DNA from: Mesonia sediminis
Lineage (GTDB): Bacteria > Bacteroidota > Bacteroidia > Flavobacteriales > Flavobacteriaceae
Direction of reading: 5' to 3'
Length of the DNA stretch: 64,000 nucleotides
Assembly (NCBI RefSeq): GCF_042684705.1
Contig: NZ_JBHULZ010000041.1
Coordinates: forward strand, 496,001 to 560,000
Shown here: piece after piece, positions 1 to 8,500 of the stretch
Layout: every line of letters starts with the position of its first letter
How positions within the stretch are numbered: the stretch's first letter is position 1
Translations under genes and position numbers: made by a program
Notes under the pieces: generated by a model
The model's database searches: none
What the model was told of the DNA's origin: nothing
What the model saw: the letters and a program-made list of their open reading frames with translations, nothing else

Positions 1-659
1 ACTTCGGTTTGGTAGCGTCTTTCTTCGCGCTCTAAAGAACTCAATACCTTTTTAACCGAAGTTATGAGCGAATCGGCTGTTTGCTGGGTTAGCCGCTGGG
101 CGTTGTCTTCTTTTGCATATTCCAACCACTTTATAAGAGCCCTACGCGCATGCGGACTATGATCTTTAAAAAGCTTGTCATAATTGTCTTCCTCAAATAA
201 ATAATTTACCTTTTTTAAATTATTGAGCACTCTGTCATAGTAATTTACACTTGAGTTTTGAGATCGTAATTTTAGCAGTTCTAGGAGATTCTCTTGTTTA
301 AGAATGAGTAGTTTGTTGAGACTGTCTAATTCAATTTTTATTTCTCGATCGGGGTATACCTGTTTTAATTGGTCAATTAACGAGTGTATAGAATCATGCT
401 GTCTTTCTAAAGAGTCGACCTTGTCTGCCTCTTGATTTTGAATAATAGCCCGACTGATTCCTTCGGTATTATAAATTTTTGTCACCATTTTGTTCATTAA
501 CAATAGGCGCTCTTGATTTTTGGTGTTTTCTTTCCCTGCCTGATTTAATTCGACTACCTGAGTGTAAATTATGTAAATAGATGCCGCTGTAAAAACAGTA
601 AGTAACAGATAGCCAAGGCTAACTTTAAGGGTAATTCTTTTCTTTGTAGATTCAGGCAT
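1..659 (-). CDS. Sensor histidine kinase, N-terminal part (runs off the left edge)
   Basis: An open frame on the minus strand starts at ATG 659-657 and stays open to the window edge, so only about 219 N-terminal residues are present. The protein begins MPESTKKRITLKVSLGYLLL, a short basic cytoplasmic tail followed by one membrane segment (about residues 12-32). After it comes a long, hydrophilic, Leu/Glu/Lys-rich stretch that looks like a periplasmic helical or coiled-coil sensor domain. This layout and wording resemble the N-terminus of flavobacterial hybrid sensor histidine kinases. The kinase and any receiver domains would lie outside the window, so the catalytic assignment is inference. 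It is transcribed divergently from the riboswitch-controlled receptor gene. Confidence 0.65.
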   Translation of the reverse strand, partial: MPESTKKRITLKVSLGYLLLTVFTAASIYIIYTQVVELNQAGKENTKNQERLLLMNKMVTKIYNTEGISRAIIQNQEADKVDSLERQHDSIHSLIDQLKQVYPDREIKIELDSLNKLLILKQENLLELLKLRSQNSSVNYYDRVLNNLKKVNYLFEEDNYDKLFKDHSPHARRALIKWLEYAKEDNAQRLTQQTADSLITSVKKVLSSLEREERRYQTE

Positions 660-733
660 AATCAAAAATAAAATGCAAATTTTTAAAAGTGCCTTAAAGT
701 TATGGTAAAATCAAAAAAAGAATTAATTTCGCA

Positions 734-815
734 GCATCTCTAAGGGGTGCCTTGAAGAAGGCTGAGATCATACCCAATGAACCTGGGCAAGTAATGTTGC
801 CAAGGGAAAATGCGG
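734..815 (+). promoter_or_regulatory. TPP (thiamin pyrophosphate) riboswitch
   Basis: The THI-box elements appear in the right order: GGGGTGCC at 744-751, CTGAGA at 762-767, ACCC at 772-775, GAACCTG at 779-785, GTAATG at 791-796 and CCAAGGGA at 800-807. The flanks (GCAT near 734, ATGC near 812) can close the P1 stem. It sits about 130 bp upstream of a TonB-dependent receptor gene on the same strand. A sequence resembling a Bacteroidota -7 element (TAATTTCG, 723-730) places transcription start just before the aptamer. Known role of the class: binding TPP represses the downstream gene when thiamin is plentiful. Confidence 0.93.
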
Positions 816-842
816 CTAGCAGCATTTTGTTGTAGGTGTACT

Positions 843-881
843 CCTGTTTTTCTTTTGACGAAAAGAATTGCAGGTTTTTTT
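843..881 (+). terminator. Intrinsic terminator, probable expression platform of the TPP riboswitch
   Basis: CCTG at 843-846 pairs with CAGG at 871-874, and inside it TTCTTTT pairs with AAAAGAA around a GACG loop. The stem is followed by seven T residues (875-881). It lies between the aptamer and the receptor start codon at 942. This suggests control by premature termination rather than by blocking translation. The alternative antiterminator pairing was not resolved by eye. Confidence 0.6.
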
Positions 882-941
882 ATGTTTAATAATTTACCAA
901 GAATAATCGCCCCTTTTATTCGTATTTAAAAAAAATTACGA

Positions 942-3341
942 ATGAGAATTGTATTATTTTTAGTTGGTTTAATTTCTGCCAGTATAGTCTCTGCCCAAGA
1001 GGCAACTTATTTTTTAGCTGGCGAAATCTCAAGAAATGAAAAACCGGTGCCTTACGCTCAAATTAGTATAGAAGGCACAAAAATGGGAACCCTAAGCGAT
1101 CAAAACGGTAAATACCGATTAAAATTAAAGAAGGGAAACTACAATTTAGTGGTAACATCGGGCAATACCAAAAAAGTTGAGGTGTTTTTGAATAAAGATA
1201 CCCGGCTCAATATAAGCTTAGATGGGGTAGAAGAGAACTTAGAGGAGGTATTTATTCAGGCCCTAAGAGCAACCAATAAAACGCCCATTGCTTACACCAA
1301 TTTGGAGGAGGATGAAATAGATGAGCGAAATCTAGGACAAGATATACCAGTGTTAATGGGTTATATGCCAGGAGTGGTTATGACATCAGATGCGGGGGCT
1401 GGTATTGGTTATACCTCTTTACGGGTTAGAGGTAGCGATGCGTCAAGAACCAATGTGACCATTAACGGTATTCCTTATAACGATGCCGAAAGCCAAGGGA
1501 GCTTTTGGGTAAACTTAAGCGATATGGCCAGTTCTATCGAGAGTTTGCAATTACAACGTGGTGTAGGAACCTCAACAAATGGCGCAGGTGCCTTTGGTGC
1601 GAGTATAAATATCGCTACAAAAGACTTTTCTGAAAAAGCCTATGCCGAGCTATCAAATAGTTATGGGTCTTTCAATACCCATAAACATACCCTTAATTTT
1701 AGCACCGGTTTATTTAATCAACACTGGGAAATATCTGGTAGAGCCTCGGTCCTTGAGAGCGATGGTTACATTGATAGAGCCAGTAGCTCGATGCGCTCTT
1801 ATTTCTTGCAAGCCGCTTTTATTGATGAGAATACCAAGATTAAAGCGATAACTTTTGGTAATAAAGAAAAGACCTACCAAGCATGGTATGGCATAGATGC
1901 CAATCAGTTAAAAGAGGATAGACGATATAACCCCGCAGGAGAATACACTACAGATGAAGGAGTGGTAAAGTATTATGATAACCAAACCGATAATTACTGG
2001 CAAGACCATTACCAACTGTTGTGGAACCAGACTTATGATAGTAGATGGTCATCAAATTTTGCGCTACACTACACGCGCGGTAAAGGTTATTATGAGGAAT
2101 TTCAAGAAGATGCAAGTTTAAACGACTATAATCTACCAAGCTTTACAGCTAATGGCGAACTGGTTGAAACTTCAGATCTTATTAATACCAAATGGTTAGA
2201 TAATCATTTTTACGGTACAACCTTTAGTGTACAATACAATTTTAAAAGGATTAATGCTCTTATAGGTGGAGGGGCAAACCGTTACGAAGGAGATCATTTT
2301 GGAGAAGTTATTTATACCCGATTTGCACAAAATAAAGAACCTTATGCGCCTTATTATGATAATGATGCGGTTAAAACCGATGCAAATCTTTACACCAAAA
2401 TCTCATACGCTCTAAGCAATAAGCTTAATACTTATATCGATTTACAAGGGCGATGGATCGGATATGAAACAAATGGAGCAATCGAAGAGGGTATTCCTTT
2501 AGGTGTTGATGAGCAATATAGTTTCTTTAACCCTAAATTCGGACTTACCTATCAACCTGCTGAAGACCATCAACTTTACTTTTCATATGCTAAAGCGCAT
2601 AGAGAACCAAGCCGTTCAGATTTTGAAAATGCGTTATTCAACAATGCAGATGTTGAGCCAGAAAGCTTAGACGATTTTGAATGGGGATGGCGTTGGCAAA
2701 CACCAAAACTTGTTTTAAATGCTAATTTCTATTACATGAATTATAAAAACCAATTGGTTTTAACTGGTGAAATTGATGCCGAGGGAGGAGCTGTTAGAGA
2801 AAACGTAGGCGATAGTTACCGAGCAGGAATCGAGTTAGACGCTAGTATCAAACTTGCCAATACATTAAGCCTTCACCCTAATGTGGCGATCAGTAGGAAT
2901 CAAAATAGAGATTTTAAAACTCGTTTTGATGGTGAGCTGCAAAATTTTGGCAATACAGAAATTGCATTTTCACCTAGTGTAGTGGCCGCTAATGCTATTC
3001 GGTTTTCACCGGTAAAAAATCTTCAAATCAATTGGTTGAGTAAATATGTAGGAGAACAATATATGAGTAATCTTGAGCGTGAGGCTTCACGATTAGACGA
3101 TTACTTTATTAACGATTTGAATTTGCAATACGTTTGGGAAAAACCACCTTTCTTTAACGAAATAGTTTTTACTGGTTTGGTGAATAATATTTTTAATGTA
3201 AAATATGTTTCCAACGGCTATTACTTCAATTATGAGGTTGAAAATACCAATATTCCAAGCGGTTTAGAGACCCTGGAAGGTGCTGGTTATTATCCGCAGG
3301 CTACTATAAACTTCTTATTCGGTATTAACCTAAAATTTTAA
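942..3341 (+). CDS. TonB-dependent outer-membrane receptor, probable thiamin/precursor importer
   Basis: The 799-residue protein has a signal peptide (residues 1-18, cleavage after SIVSA). A carboxypeptidase-regulatory-like beta-sandwich (about 27-95) comes next, then a plug domain (about 125-225, with LRVRGSDASRTNVTINGIP) and a large beta-barrel ending in an aromatic/charged strand (FLFGINLKF). It would bring a scarce substrate across the outer membrane using TonB/ExbBD energy. The TPP riboswitch directly upstream argues that the substrate is thiamin, a phosphorylated form or a precursor. Riboswitch-linked receptors of this kind are known in Bacteroidota. No thiamin biosynthesis or inner-membrane transport gene follows; the gene is monocistronic and ends at a strong bidirectional terminator. 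Substrate identity is inference from regulation only. Confidence 0.88.
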   Translation: MRIVLFLVGLISASIVSAQEATYFLAGEISRNEKPVPYAQISIEGTKMGTLSDQNGKYRLKLKKGNYNLVVTSGNTKKVEVFLNKDTRLNISLDGVEENLEEVFIQALRATNKTPIAYTNLEEDEIDERNLGQDIPVLMGYMPGVVMTSDAGAGIGYTSLRVRGSDASRTNVTINGIPYNDAESQGSFWVNLSDMASSIESLQLQRGVGTSTNGAGAFGASINIATKDFSEKAYAELSNSYGSFNTHKHTLNFSTGLFNQHWEISGRASVLESDGYIDRASSSMRSYFLQAAFIDENTKIKAITFGNKEKTYQAWYGIDANQLKEDRRYNPAGEYTTDEGVVKYYDNQTDNYWQDHYQLLWNQTYDSRWSSNFALHYTRGKGYYEEFQEDASLNDYNLPSFTANGELVETSDLINTKWLDNHFYGTTFSVQYNFKRINALIGGGANRYEGDHFGEVIYTRFAQNKEPYAPYYDNDAVKTDANLYTKISYALSNKLNTYIDLQGRWIGYETNGAIEEGIPLGVDEQYSFFNPKFGLTYQPAEDHQLYFSYAKAHREPSRSDFENALFNNADVEPESLDDFEWGWRWQTPKLVLNANFYYMNYKNQLVLTGEIDAEGGAVRENVGDSYRAGIELDASIKLANTLSLHPNVAISRNQNRDFKTRFDGELQNFGNTEIAFSPSVVAANAIRFSPVKNLQINWLSKYVGEQYMSNLEREASRLDDYFINDLNLQYVWEKPPFFNEIVFTGLVNNIFNVKYVSNGYYFNYEVENTNIPSGLETLEGAGYYPQATINFLFGINLKF

Positions 3342-3356
3342 ACAGTTAAAATTATG

Positions 3357-3389
3357 TTCCCCCCCCTTCCGTAAAGGAAGGAGGGGGAA
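3357..3389. terminator. Bidirectional terminator between convergent genes
   Basis: A C-rich arm at 3357-3370 pairs with a G-rich arm at 3376-3389 over 14 positions with one mismatch, around a GTAAA loop. It lies between the receptor gene (stop 3341) and the convergent lipoprotein gene (stop 3399). T-rich sequence follows only weakly on the plus side. Confidence 0.7.
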
Positions 3390-3398
3390 TTAATTTAA

Positions 3399-3836
3399 TC
3401 AATTAGTCACCACTAGGGTGTTGTTGTCTATTTTAGAAATACGATAAGCATACAAAGGGAACCTCAAATTCTCACCACTTATAAAATTCCCGGTAAACAA
3501 TTCGTAGGTATTTTGCTCACAATCACAAACTAATCGAGTCCCTTCTAGCTGCATGGCATAGCAATCAGATGAAATAGGGTGGTTAGGGTCTGAGGCGTCA
3601 AAAGCTACATAGGTGTTTGTGCCGGTATTCATTACAACAATACCAACATTACCTTGGTTGGGTATAAAAACGGGATTAGCAGGATTTAACAAAGGAGTGT
3701 ATTGTGGTAGTCTAAGATTTATTTCTAGATTTACAGGTGCTCCAGACAAGTAAGGGTTGTCTAAACGGCCATCATCAGAATCGCAACCCGCAAAAAGAAG
3801 GCAAGTTAAAAGCAAAAAATTGAGGTATTTCATCAT
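3399..3836 (-). CDS. Small lipoprotein, possible degenerate Rieske-like fold
   Basis: The 145-residue protein has a type II signal peptide with lipobox FAGC (Cys18), so it should be lipid-anchored. The body contains an AFDASDPNHP segment and a CDCEQNTYELFTG segment, spaced roughly like the two halves of a Rieske [2Fe-2S] box. Similar short flavobacterial lipoproteins are annotated as Rieske-like. The canonical CxH...CxxH ligands are not complete here: the first half has DPNHP without a paired Cys, and the second has CDCE instead of CxxH. Cluster binding is therefore doubtful. Function is unknown. It is convergent with the TonB receptor gene and divergent from greA. Confidence 0.7.
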   Translation of the reverse strand: MMKYLNFLLLTCLLFAGCDSDDGRLDNPYLSGAPVNLEINLRLPQYTPLLNPANPVFIPNQGNVGIVVMNTGTNTYVAFDASDPNHPISSDCYAMQLEGTRLVCDCEQNTYELFTGNFISGENLRFPLYAYRISKIDNNTLVVTN

Positions 3837-3861
3837 AATAGTTTTTGTGTGCGAATATAAA

Positions 3862-3892
3862 TTGTTTTACTGATTTAATTTTATTATCTTTG
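3862..3892 (+). promoter_or_regulatory. Bacteroidota-type promoter of greA
   Basis: TTG at 3862-3864, a 20 bp spacer and TATCTTTG at 3885-3892 match the Bacteroidota consensus (TTTG, 19-20 bp, TAnnTTTG). Transcription would start near 3899, giving a leader of about 58 nt before the greA start codon. Confidence 0.6.
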
Positions 3893-3900
3893 GTCTTAAC

Positions 3901-3930
3901 GAATCCTATGCGAGTAGGATTCTTTTTTTT
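3901..3930 (+). terminator. Terminator-like hairpin in the greA leader (candidate attenuator)
   Basis: GAATCCTA at 3901-3908 pairs perfectly with TAGGATTC at 3915-3922 around a 6-nt loop and is followed by eight T residues. The hairpin begins within a few nucleotides of the predicted transcription start and precedes greA. It therefore cannot be a terminator for the upstream gene, which runs the other way. A short aborted leader RNA of about 30 nt is predicted. Confidence 0.6.
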
Positions 3931-3956
3931 ATAGTATAATTAATAACGATGAAGTT

Positions 3957-4430
3957 ATGAGTAAAGTATCTTATTACACTGCTGATGGTTTGAAAAAACT
4001 TAAAGCAGAGCTTGATCATTTAAGAGACGTTGAGCGTCCTAAAGCTTCGCAGGCTATAGCAGAAGCTAGAGACAAAGGAGATTTAAGTGAGAATGCAGAG
4101 TATGACGCAGCTAAAGAAGCCCAAGGTTTATTAGAAATGAAAATTTCTAAACTAGAAGAGGTGGTTTCAAATGCAAGAGTAATTGATGAATCACAACTAG
4201 ACACCTCAAAAATATTAATCCATTCTACGGTGAAGCTAAAAAACCTTGCCAATAATATGGAGATGCAATATAAATTAGTAGCCCAAAGCGAAGCCGATTT
4301 GAAAGCCGGTAAAATTTCGGTAGATTCTCCTATTGGGAAAGGATTGTTGGGTAAGAAAGCAGGTGAAGAAGCTGAGATTCAAGTGCCTAATGGCAAGATT
4401 ACTTTTGAAATCTTAGAAATTTCTAGGTAA
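3957..4430 (+). CDS. greA: Transcription elongation factor GreA
   Basis: At 157 residues the length is standard for the family. The N-terminal half (about 1-75) is the antiparallel coiled coil that enters the RNA polymerase secondary channel. The conserved acidic tip GDLSENAEYD is at 41-50. The C-terminal half (about 85-157) is the FKBP-like domain, including SPIGKGLLGKKAGEE. GreA stimulates cleavage of backtracked transcripts by RNA polymerase. The gene is monocistronic, with its own promoter, a leader hairpin and a strong terminator behind it. Upstream hairpins in a greA leader suggest feedback on elongation, although the sequence alone cannot show this. Confidence 0.97.
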   Translation: MSKVSYYTADGLKKLKAELDHLRDVERPKASQAIAEARDKGDLSENAEYDAAKEAQGLLEMKISKLEEVVSNARVIDESQLDTSKILIHSTVKLKNLANNMEMQYKLVAQSEADLKAGKISVDSPIGKGLLGKKAGEEAEIQVPNGKITFEILEISR

Positions 4431-4451
4431 TCTATTAAATCTAAAATTTAG

Positions 4452-4485
4452 AAAGAGGCGGAGAGATATCTTCGCCTCTTTTTTT
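4452..4485. terminator. Bidirectional terminator between greA and punA
   Basis: AAGAGGCG at about 4453-4460 pairs with CGCCTCTT at 4473-4480, followed by a T run to 4485. It separates convergent greA and the purine nucleoside phosphorylase gene and overlaps the latter's stop codon. Confidence 0.85.
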
Positions 4486-5293
4486 ATAAACTTGCGATGA
4501 GTTTACAGAATAAAGTGATCATTTGCGGCTCAGCTTGCTTAGCGGCTTGCATTATACTTTTAATATTCACAGGTTTTAAATGGTCTGGATCACACAAATC
4601 GGTAATAACCGATAAAGCAATGACAGGTAATTTTAAATGATTGGCTACAATAATTTCTGGTACGGTGCTCATTCCTACTGCATCGGCGCCAATCAGTTTC
4701 AAATACCTATACTCTGCCCTGGTTTCTAATTGCGGACCCTTTACTGCGGCATACACCCCTTGATGTAGCTTAATGTTTTCTTCCTTAGCTATTTTCATTA
4801 GCTTTTTGCGCATACCAGTGTCATAGGGATTACTCATATCTACAAAACGCTCTCCATGTTTTGCAACACCTTTAAAAGCTAAAGGTGAATCTCCTAATAA
4901 GTTAATATGATCTTCAAGCAGCATTAAGTCGCTGGTCTTATAATTCAAATTTAAACCGCCAGCTGCATTAGATACCAATAAGTGTTTCACTCCTAGATTT
5001 TTCATTATACGTACCGGGTAAGTCACATCCCGTAAAGTATAGCCTTCGTAAAAATGAAATCGCCCTTGCATAACCATAATTTTCTTTCCGCTTAACTCAC
5101 CATATATAAGTTTCCCCTTATGAAATTCAACTGTTGCAGTAGGAAAATGCGGAATATGATTGTAAGATACCTCTTGAATAATATTGATATGATTCACAAA
5201 ATCGCTCAATCCGCTACCTAATATGATACCAATTTCTGGTGCCTCAAATCCTTTTTCTTTTAAATAGACAGAAGTCTCATTAATAAAACGCAT
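4484..5293 (-). CDS. punA: Purine nucleoside phosphorylase (trimeric PNP/MTAP family)
   Basis: The 269-residue enzyme of purine salvage cleaves purine nucleosides with phosphate to give the base and (deoxy)ribose 1-phosphate. Visible motifs are the phosphate loop ILGSGLS (24-30), GRFHFYEGY, SNAAGGLN, GPQLETRAEYR carrying the base-binding Glu, and VGMSTVPE. At the position where mammalian PNPs have the base-contacting Asn (ITN), this protein reads ITDLCD. The resulting Asp is common among Bacteroidota relatives and could widen specificity toward 6-aminopurines. A -7-like element (TACCTTTA on the minus strand, 5325-5318) lies just upstream of the start. It is transcribed alone. Confidence 0.93.
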   Translation of the reverse strand: MRFINETSVYLKEKGFEAPEIGIILGSGLSDFVNHINIIQEVSYNHIPHFPTATVEFHKGKLIYGELSGKKIMVMQGRFHFYEGYTLRDVTYPVRIMKNLGVKHLLVSNAAGGLNLNYKTSDLMLLEDHINLLGDSPLAFKGVAKHGERFVDMSNPYDTGMRKKLMKIAKEENIKLHQGVYAAVKGPQLETRAEYRYLKLIGADAVGMSTVPEIIVANHLKLPVIALSVITDLCDPDHLKPVNIKSIMQAAKQAEPQMITLFCKLIASL

Positions 5294-5477
5294 AATTTTT
5301 AACCTTTAAATTAGGATTAAAGGTACAAAATTGATCTTTAACTACAGATAATAGTTTTATGAGGACGAAAAACAACCTTAAATCGATTTTGCAAGTACTT
5401 TATCTAGAGTGATTTATCTGTATAAAGACATTTTAATTCGCTAAAATACAATATGTTAAAAAAATATTAAAAAATTG

Positions 5478-5508
5478 TTTGTTATTTACCCGAAATAAAA
5501 TACCTTTA
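5478..5508 (+). promoter_or_regulatory. Promoter of the large T9SS surface-protein gene
   Basis: TTTG at 5478-5481, a 19 bp spacer and TACCTTTA at 5501-5508 fit the Bacteroidota promoter pattern. It lies 66 bp upstream of the start codon at 5575. The rest of the 5294-5574 gap is AT-rich and holds no other recognisable element apart from the minus-strand promoter region of punA. Confidence 0.6.
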
Positions 5509-5574
5509 ATCGTGTAAAAATTAAGATAATCGATTATTTGTGCCATCGATTTTAAGAATAAATTAGGAGTTGCT

Positions 5575-8500
5575 ATGAAATATGCTGTGTTGGTTGTTTT
5601 TTTGATCTTCAATATTGGATTTAGTCAGAATGTGCAGGTAGATGTGAATACATATAATGCGCAAGACTTAAGTGAAATGTTATTGAATAATGCTTGTTCT
5701 AGTTTATTCAATGCCGAGGTGTCATCTAGTCAAGCGGTTGGTTATTTTTCTCAAAACAACAGTAATTTTCCTATTGAGGAAGGCGTGATTATTCGAAGTG
5801 GAAACGCAAAGCATAGCGAAGGTCCGTTTTCAGGGAACCACCTGAGTTCTCAAATAAATCAAAATACTAATGCCTACTTAGAAAATTTAAATGCTGCCTC
5901 GGGGCAACACGCTCAAATTACCGACGTGGCATTTTTATCATTTGAGTTTGTTCCGTTGTCTCATGACTTCAGTTTTAACTTTGTCTTTGCTTCAAATGAG
6001 TATGGGCAGTGGCAATGTGTATCTAGTGATGTTTTTGCGTTTGTATTGACCAATCTTAACACTGGTCAATCACAAAACCTAGCGGTAATACCCGGAACAA
6101 CTACCCCTGTTTCTGTAAAGAATATAAAAGACAAGGCTTATAACAATTCTTGTTCATCAGATAATAAACATTTGTTCGGTGAATATTTGGTAAATCAACC
6201 CAATGCTGGTTTAAATATGCGCGGGTATACCAAGGTGATGAAAGCCTCGGCTCAAATTGTCCCAGGTGATACCTATAAAATAGAGCTTTTAATAGCAGAT
6301 TCTAACGATGCTAATTTTGATTCGGCCATTTTTTTGGAGGCAGGTAGTTTTCAAACCAATGTAAATCTTGGAGACGATGAAGCCATTTGTTTGGGGCAAT
6401 CTAAAACCTTGACTACGGGATTAGATACTCAGCTTTATAACCATACATGGAAAATGAATGGTAGCGTGGTGAACTACACCAATACCAATACCCTTACGGT
6501 GACCAATCCTGGGGATTATAGTGTTGAGGTTACCGAAAATAATACAGGTTGTCTTTTAACCGACGAGATACAATTGACACAAGTGCAAATAAATGAAGCT
6601 AATAATTTAAAGATATGTTACGACGATCGAGCTAATTATTTCTGGGATTTAACCGTCAATAATCACCAGATTCTAGGTGTTTCGCCATCAGATTATGAGC
6701 TTTTTTATTACGCCAGTTTGCAAGATTTGAATAATGATTTGCCTATACCGGCAGCAAATATTACGGCTTTTGCGGGTACGCCCAACCAAAGTGTTTACAT
6801 CAAACTGAAAGCTAAAAATAATAATAATTGGTGTACCCAAATCATCGACTTTAAGTTAGAAGTAGCCGATAAAATTCACTTAGGGCCGTTAGAAGATATT
6901 CAACTGTGCGATATCACAAAAATACATCTGGTAGATCTCACTCAGGTAAACGAAGATTTAGTAGGCTACACCCAAAACTATATGTTCGCATATTATTACA
7001 GTCAAGCTGATTTGGAAGCTGGTCAAAATGAAATTCAAGATTACCGAGCCTTTTCTGTTTCTCCTAGTCGACGCTCAAATAACCAGAACATCTATGTAAA
7101 AGTAACCGATAGATATATGCCCGAGTGTTACGTATTTACCAGTTTTCAAATTCAAGTAAATGGTTTGCCTTTGGTAGATGAATTGCCCGATGTTATTGAG
7201 TGTAGTACTTACACTTTGCCCCCCTTGACACACGGTAATTATTTTACCCGAGCGCAAGGTGGCGGAACCCCGCTTTTTGCAGGCGACGTAATAGATGAAA
7301 GCGGAACCTATTATATTTATAACGGTCCGACAGATGCAGGTTGTTATAACCAAAGCAGTTTTACGGTTCAACTCATTGAAGAGTATGGTATAAAAGATGA
7401 ATACTGCGAATTTATGCGGGTTCCATCTCCACCTGCGGGCAATTTTTATACTTTGCCCGGTGGACCATCTGGTGGCGGAAAAATAATTCCGCCAGGTACC
7501 ATCTATTATAATGACGCTAGCATTTATTATTATGCCGAAGTGAATGGTGTATTCTGTAAAGAAGATACCTTTTCTTTTCAGGTTTTTCCTTTGCCTCCAG
7601 TAGATCAACCAGCAGATGTAATTACCTGTAACAGTTACACCTTACCTGCCTTGACTCATGGTGATTATTACACACAGTCTGGCGGTGCGGGTGACCAATT
7701 GTTACCAGGAACAGTCATCACCGAGACCACCACGCTTTATGCCTTTAACTTTGATGGTAGATGCGCAAACGAATCAGAATTCACTGTATTCATAACCCCT
7801 CAACTTGACGATGTTGTTTCCTGTGGAGCTTTTCAACTTCCCGAGGTTGAAGTAGGTGGATTTTATAGCTTACCCAACGGTCAAGGTAACTTACTCACAT
7901 CAACTACTAAAATTAAGTTTTCTCAGACTATATATTATTTTGCAGAAACCACTACATCGCCAAATTGTACAACAAACCAAAGCTTTGAGGTGACAATTTT
8001 TGATAAACCTAAGGTAGACACTTTGCCTAATGTGGTGCAGTGTGCAAGCACTCCTTATGTTTTGCCTCCTTTGCAAGATGGTGAATACTTTACAGAGAAA
8101 AAACGGGGTGGGCAAATGCTGGCTCCAGGCGATGTGATAGCAGAATCACAAACCATCTTTATCAATAATGCTACCGCTACTTGTATGAGCGAGACCTCTT
8201 TTACCGTAACTTTAATTCCCTTACCCGTGGTGCCTAATTTTGCCGATGTTTATACTTGTGATACTTACGAATTACCAGAGATAACAGGTGCAAAATACTT
8301 TAGTGGCCCTAATGGAAGTGGAAGTGAATACTTTTCAGGTGACCTAATTCACTCTACTCAGAAGTTATTTTTGTATAAAGAGTCTAGCAGTTTAGTGGGT
8401 TGCGACAATGAAGATTCATTTACCGTATATGTAGAGGGCGTAGAGGCAACTCAGTTACCTGATGTTCTTGCTTGTGAGACTTTTGTGTTGCCTCAATTAG

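Noticed and set aside
7075..7608. 177-codon antisense frame within the large surface-protein gene
   Set aside because: It has no family resemblance and lies opposite a clear repeat region; it is a shadow of the coding strand.
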